Positions 6,198 to 8,855 of a stretch of DNA of 8,855 bases are shown piece after piece (the first letter of the stretch is position 1; each line of letters starts with the position of its first letter). A program made the position numbers and the translations under genes. The stretch is from Limiplasma sp048370855 (lineage in GTDB: Bacteria > Bacillota > Clostridia > Christensenellales > Aristaeellaceae): positions 1 to 8,855 of the forward strand of contig DBGEOK010000006.1 in the NCBI GenBank assembly GCA_048370855.1. The letters are read 5' to 3'. The notes below the pieces were generated by a model. That model ran no database searches, had not been told where the DNA came from, and saw only the letters and a program-made list of their open reading frames with translations.

Positions 6198-7352
6198 ATG
6201 AAACGAATCATTATCCTGCCGTTGTTGCTTAGTCTATGTGTTGCAAGCGTATCCTTTGCCCATGCAGAAACGCTGCGTGAACAGGTGTCCGCGCCGGAGC
6301 ATGTCACGGGCGCCTTTGTATCTGAAACTGGAAACACTGTTTTCATTCTGGACGCGGACGTAGACATTCCCAACGTCGAAACGGCGCCGCGCTTTCCTGT
6401 GACCTGCGGCAGCTTTACAATGGAGGACGCGATACGGCTTGCGAAGGCTGTGCTGCCCGACGCCACATGGCAAACTAAGCAGGCCGCGGCGGATCTCTCC
6501 TTTGTATCGGATGCTCAGTTGACCTGCAACGCACCAAATGAGAACATTTGGAGAAGCATTGATGCCTCGCACCAGGTTACCAGTCAAGGCGAAAAGTACG
6601 GCGCGGCCTTGAGCTACACAGTGCGCCATGATGTGAATCGCAACGGGCGCGGGGGCGTCAATTATCTGCCGACGGAAAGCTATCCGCTGACGAGCGGCCA
6701 AATCGATGGCCATGCTCTGTCTGCTATGCAAGCCGTCAGCCGGGCCAATCAGCTTGTAGCGCAGGCGACGGATCAACCCTTCCTCTTGACCAACGTAGGT
6801 TGGATACGTGGATTTCTTTATGATGACGAAAAGGAAAATCCCGATGCAGGCTGCACCTATGAAATGACTTATCGTCGTGTTGTAGCCGGAATACCTCTAT
6901 TGGCCGTTCATGAGATGATGCTCCCAAGCGAAAAGCAGGGCAATCCATATGCTGTGCCCGTCGGCTATGAAACGATGACAGTTGTGCTTGATGAGTTTGG
7001 AGACGTCGCCGCCTTCGATTGGCTTCATCCGTTCATGTTGGGGGCCGCGATGGCAGAAGATTGGTCGCTGCTGCCATTTTCCGCGGTGATAGACATTGCA
7101 AAAGCCCTACTGCCCCTGTCGTGGGATCATTTGGAGAAGGACGGCAACAGCGATGTGACGATCTATCGCGTGGCGTTGGAATACATGCCTGTTCTATATC
7201 GGGATCAACCTTTAAATTACGTTTTGACCCCTGTATGGAACTTCTATGGCAATGGTGAATTGCCGTGGTTTCACTGCGCAATTCAAAATTATAGTTTCTT
7301 AACCATCAATGCTGCCGATGGCACCGTCATTGATCGGAATTTCGGTTCTTGA
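6198..7352 (+). CDS. Secreted protein of unknown function, probable target of the two-component system
   Basis: A 384-residue protein with a clear signal peptide: basic M-K-R, a hydrophobic core at about 4-20 and a type I cleavage site after A-H-A at 23. No lipobox is seen. ATG 6198 is chosen because GGAGGTGG lies just upstream; the in-frame ATG at 6183 would put that site inside the protein. The mature part has no membrane segment and no enzyme motif I can name. It ends with T-P-V-W-N-F-Y-G and L-T-I-N-A-A-D-G-T-V-I-D-R, a layout reminiscent of PepSY- or YycH/YycI-like extracytoplasmic proteins of Clostridia, though I cannot assign it firmly. Its promoter carries the same 11-bp repeats as the two-component operon. 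It could be an output of that system or a feedback partner of the sensor. Confidence 0.85.
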   Translation: MKRIIILPLLLSLCVASVSFAHAETLREQVSAPEHVTGAFVSETGNTVFILDADVDIPNVETAPRFPVTCGSFTMEDAIRLAKAVLPDATWQTKQAAADLSFVSDAQLTCNAPNENIWRSIDASHQVTSQGEKYGAALSYTVRHDVNRNGRGGVNYLPTESYPLTSGQIDGHALSAMQAVSRANQLVAQATDQPFLLTNVGWIRGFLYDDEKENPDAGCTYEMTYRRVVAGIPLLAVHEMMLPSEKQGNPYAVPVGYETMTVVLDEFGDVAAFDWLHPFMLGAAMAEDWSLLPFSAVIDIAKALLPLSWDHLEKDGNSDVTIYRVALEYMPVLYRDQPLNYVLTPVWNFYGNGELPWFHCAIQNYSFLTINAADGTVIDRNFGS

Positions 7353-7394
7353 AGAAAGCCGCGCGATGAAAGTGAACCTATCTACGGGGAAACA

Positions 7395-7421
7395 GGGGAG
7401 GGCCCTCCGCCCCCATTTCTT
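7395..7421 (+). terminator. Possible terminator between convergent genes
   Basis: On the plus strand GGGGAGG can pair with CCGCCCC across one mismatch and a 5-nt loop, followed by a T-rich ATTTCTTT. It lies 43 bp after the secreted-protein gene and abuts the end of the antiporter gene on the other strand. On the minus strand the hairpin has no good T run, so it serves mainly the plus strand, if it is real. Confidence 0.4.
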
Positions 7422-8360
7422 TCACAGTGCCATGCCAATATAAACGACATAGCTGAACAGCATCGCCATACCCTGAATTTTGCTTGATTTTTGACGAATC
7501 ATTACAGGCAGGAGCGCCAGGGCGTTCACAAGCAGGCAGACGGGAATATCCAAGGTCGCGCTGACGGCGGGAACCGGAAGCGGCTTTTGAGAAATCAGCG
7601 AACACGCCGGAAGGATCAGCGTCAGGTCGATAATATTGGCGCCCACGATATTGCCGATAGACAATCCCGCCTCGTTTTTCCGCACGGCGGTCAGCGTCGT
7701 CACCAGCTCGGGCAGGGAGGTGCCCACCGCCACCAGCGTCAGGGCGATGATGCGTTCGGGCACGCCAAGCATGGCGGCAATATCGCTCCCACCCTCCACC
7801 AGAAAATGCGAGCCCGCTACAATTCCCACGGCGCCCAGCGCAAAAAGGACCGCTTGCCTGAGCGCGCCGCCTTTTTTCAAAGCGGGCCGGTCCGGGACGG
7901 CGGCTTCCGCCCTCGCATCCTTCACGTTGTACGCCATGCAAACGAAAAAGCCCGCCAAAAGAAGCGCGCACGCCCAGATGCTCAGAACCCCGTCCTGAGC
8001 GCCGACCCACAGGACGGTCGCGCTCAAGAGCAGTAGGACGCATTGCTTCGCGCAGGCCCTGCGGGATACGTTGACCGTCATAAAAATAAAGGCAAGCGAC
8101 AGGATCATGCCCGTGTTAGCGGTAACGGAGCCAACCGCGTTGCCAATCGCCATGTCAATCCTGCCGGACGAAGCGGCCATACAGGAAACAATCATTTCCG
8201 GCAGGGTCGTCGCCAGGCTGACGATGGTAGCGCCGATCAGGAACGGCGGAACCCCGGCCGCCTTGGCCAGCATGCCCGCGGCATCCACAAACAGGTCGCC
8301 GCCCTTGACCACAAGGACGATTCCGGCAATGAAGAGCACGACGGGCAGCAAGAACGGCAT
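7422..8360 (-). CDS. CaCA-family sodium/calcium-type antiporter
   Basis: An inner-membrane exchanger of the Ca2+/cation antiporter family, which typically swaps cytoplasmic Ca2+ for Na+ or H+. The 312 residues form the usual two inverted halves of hydrophobic helices, split by a short hydrophilic loop (about 146-168). Both alpha-repeats are present: S-L-A-T-T-L-P-E-M with E55 and A-V-G-T-S-L-P-E-L with E218, the two ion-binding glutamates. Each is followed by a G-N motif (73-78 and 236-241). The first repeat continues as G-S-V-T-A-N-T rather than the more common G-S-N-I-F-N. Start ATG 8360 has GGGAGG 7 nt upstream; the longer start at 8378 would encode that site. The gene is monocistronic, and the substrate is inferred from the family only. 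Confidence 0.93.
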   Translation of the reverse strand: MPFLLPVVLFIAGIVLVVKGGDLFVDAAGMLAKAAGVPPFLIGATIVSLATTLPEMIVSCMAASSGRIDMAIGNAVGSVTANTGMILSLAFIFMTVNVSRRACAKQCVLLLLSATVLWVGAQDGVLSIWACALLLAGFFVCMAYNVKDARAEAAVPDRPALKKGGALRQAVLFALGAVGIVAGSHFLVEGGSDIAAMLGVPERIIALTLVAVGTSLPELVTTLTAVRKNEAGLSIGNIVGANIIDLTLILPACSLISQKPLPVPAVSATLDIPVCLLVNALALLPVMIRQKSSKIQGMAMLFSYVVYIGMAL

Positions 8361-8398
8361 GGCAAAACCTCCCGGCATTCAGGCGTCAGGAAAATGGA

Positions 8399-8413
8399 CG
8401 CGCCTCCGGCGCG
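8399..8413 (-). other. Hairpin at the 5' end of the antiporter transcript
   Basis: CGCGCC and GGCGCG form a perfect six-pair stem around a 3-nt loop, within about 2 nt of the predicted transcription start near 8415. It may protect the 5' end of the mRNA. It is too small and simple for a known metal riboswitch. Confidence 0.4.
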
Positions 8414-8421
8414 GACAATCA

Positions 8422-8450
8422 AGTCTATGGGGAAAGGCCGCCAGTGTCAA
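8422..8450 (-). promoter_or_regulatory. Predicted promoter of the antiporter gene
   Basis: On the minus strand a consensus TTGACA (8445-8450) and TAGACT (8422-8427) are separated by exactly 17 bp. This is the strongest vegetative-type promoter in the window. The leader to ATG 8360 is about 55 nt. The stretch 8451-8555, between this promoter and the IS, shows no gene. Confidence 0.75.
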
Positions 8451-8580
8451 CCTGTGAAAAAAATTTTGCCCAGCACGGCATAAGCGCCTGCCTTCGCGCG
8501 CAAAAAATCCGTTCGCTTGCCGATCGATGTCAATATTGATTTCCACGCCCCTTCCGGGAGTGTCCAAAGTAAGGATTTTG

Positions 8581-8589
8581 TGATATAAT
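8581..8589 (+). promoter_or_regulatory. Extended -10 promoter element of the right transposase
   Basis: TGATATAAT is a perfect extended -10. It ends only 7 nt before the transposase ATG, so the predicted transcription start coincides with the start codon. The arrangement is conserved in the left copy. Confidence 0.5.
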
Positions 8590-8596
8590 GGGAAGT

Positions 8597-8855
8597 ATGA
8601 AGAAGATAAGAGAAGCGGAATGGAAAAAGTGCCCGAAATGCGGAAAAACAGAGAATCAAATCAAGGCGGGGTTTAATGGGTCGGGAAGTCAACGCTGCAA
8701 GTGTAAGGAGTGCGGAATCTATTACACCATTGAGCCGAAGCATCACGAATACTCAGAGGAAACCCGAAAGCTGGCTATAAAGATGTATTATAGCGGCGTC
8801 AGTGGACGTGGCGTAGGGAAAATCCTGAAGATGAACAAATCCAATGTGATGAATT
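8597..8855 (+). CDS. IS1-like transposase, N-terminal fragment (runs off right edge)
   Basis: The first 86 codons are open from ATG 8597 to the window end. The zinc ribbon has C12/C15 and C34/C36/C39, followed by T-I-E-P-K and a helix-turn-helix-like segment (about 54-86: E-E-T-R-K-L-A then G-V-G-K-I-L-K-M-N-K-S-N-V-M-N), as in the N-terminal region of IS1-type transposases. The catalytic domain lies beyond the edge. Expected transposase features for that domain are seen only in the decayed relic at 3422-3510. This copy is intact as far as it can be read. Confidence 0.75.
   Translation, partial: MKKIREAEWKKCPKCGKTENQIKAGFNGSGSQRCKCKECGIYYTIEPKHHEYSEETRKLAIKMYYSGVSGRGVGKILKMNKSNVMN

Larger units (their letters stand above)
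8556..8855 (+). mobile_element. 5' end of a second IS1-like insertion sequence, truncated by the window edge
   Basis: The element begins at GGGAGTGTCC (8556-8565), where similarity to the reverse complement of the left end starts, and runs off the right edge. It carries an extended -10 and the N-terminal third of a transposase. It is inverted relative to the left copy, so the two elements point away from each other. Confidence 0.75.

Noticed and set aside
7378..8043. 221-residue minus-strand frame overlapping the antiporter
   Set aside because: It is an alternative frame of the antiporter gene with arginine/glycine-rich, motif-free sequence, while the antiporter frame has both alpha-repeats.
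8379..8567. 62-residue minus-strand frame upstream of the antiporter
   Set aside because: It crosses the IS terminus and contains the consensus antiporter promoter and hairpin, and it has no ribosome binding site.
1..8855. CRISPR array, tRNA or rRNA gene
   Set aside because: No regularly spaced long repeats and no cloverleaf or rRNA-like sequence were seen on either strand.

Overview
The window looks like chromosomal DNA of a moderately GC-rich Bacillota (Clostridia-type) bacterium. Supporting signs are strong GGAGG-type ribosome binding sites, an OmpR/PhoB-type two-component system, a Tn916/phage-style integrase of the kind common in Firmicutes, and IS1-like insertion sequences. The genus cannot be named from this sequence alone.

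Layout, left to right. (1) 1-159: the 5' end of an IS1-like insertion sequence on the minus strand, running off the left edge. (2) 235-1341: a complete tyrosine recombinase/integrase whose 3' end faces the 3' end of guaA. (3) 1404-2951 (minus): guaA, GMP synthase, with its own promoter, 5' hairpin and rho-independent terminator. The 3' end of guaA is a known integration hotspot for genomic islands, so the integrase probably marks the end of an integrated element extending leftward. (4) About 3065-3660: a decayed relic of the same IS type, then about 110 bp with no recognisable content. (5) 3774-7352: a signalling locus made of a response regulator, its sensor kinase (split by frameshifts), a 55-residue membrane protein and a secreted protein of unknown function. 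(6) 7422-8360 (minus): a CaCA-family sodium/calcium-type antiporter with its own promoter. (7) 8556-8855: the 5' end of a second IS copy on the plus strand, running off the right edge.

The most interesting part is the signalling locus. The response regulator and kinase are translationally coupled, and the small membrane protein follows with a perfect ribosome binding site. The promoter of the regulator and the promoter of the secreted protein both carry TTTACAA/CTTACAA direct repeats at an exact 11-bp pitch, the classic spacing for dimers of PhoB/PhoP-type regulators. This suggests that the regulator controls both its own operon and the secreted protein. The kinase has two single-base indels, one in HAMP and one near the C-terminus. 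Correcting both restores one kinase of about 480 residues, so the locus is either recently damaged or carries sequencing errors.

The two IS copies at the window edges are inverted and close to each other in sequence but not identical. The window may be a contig that ends inside repeats.
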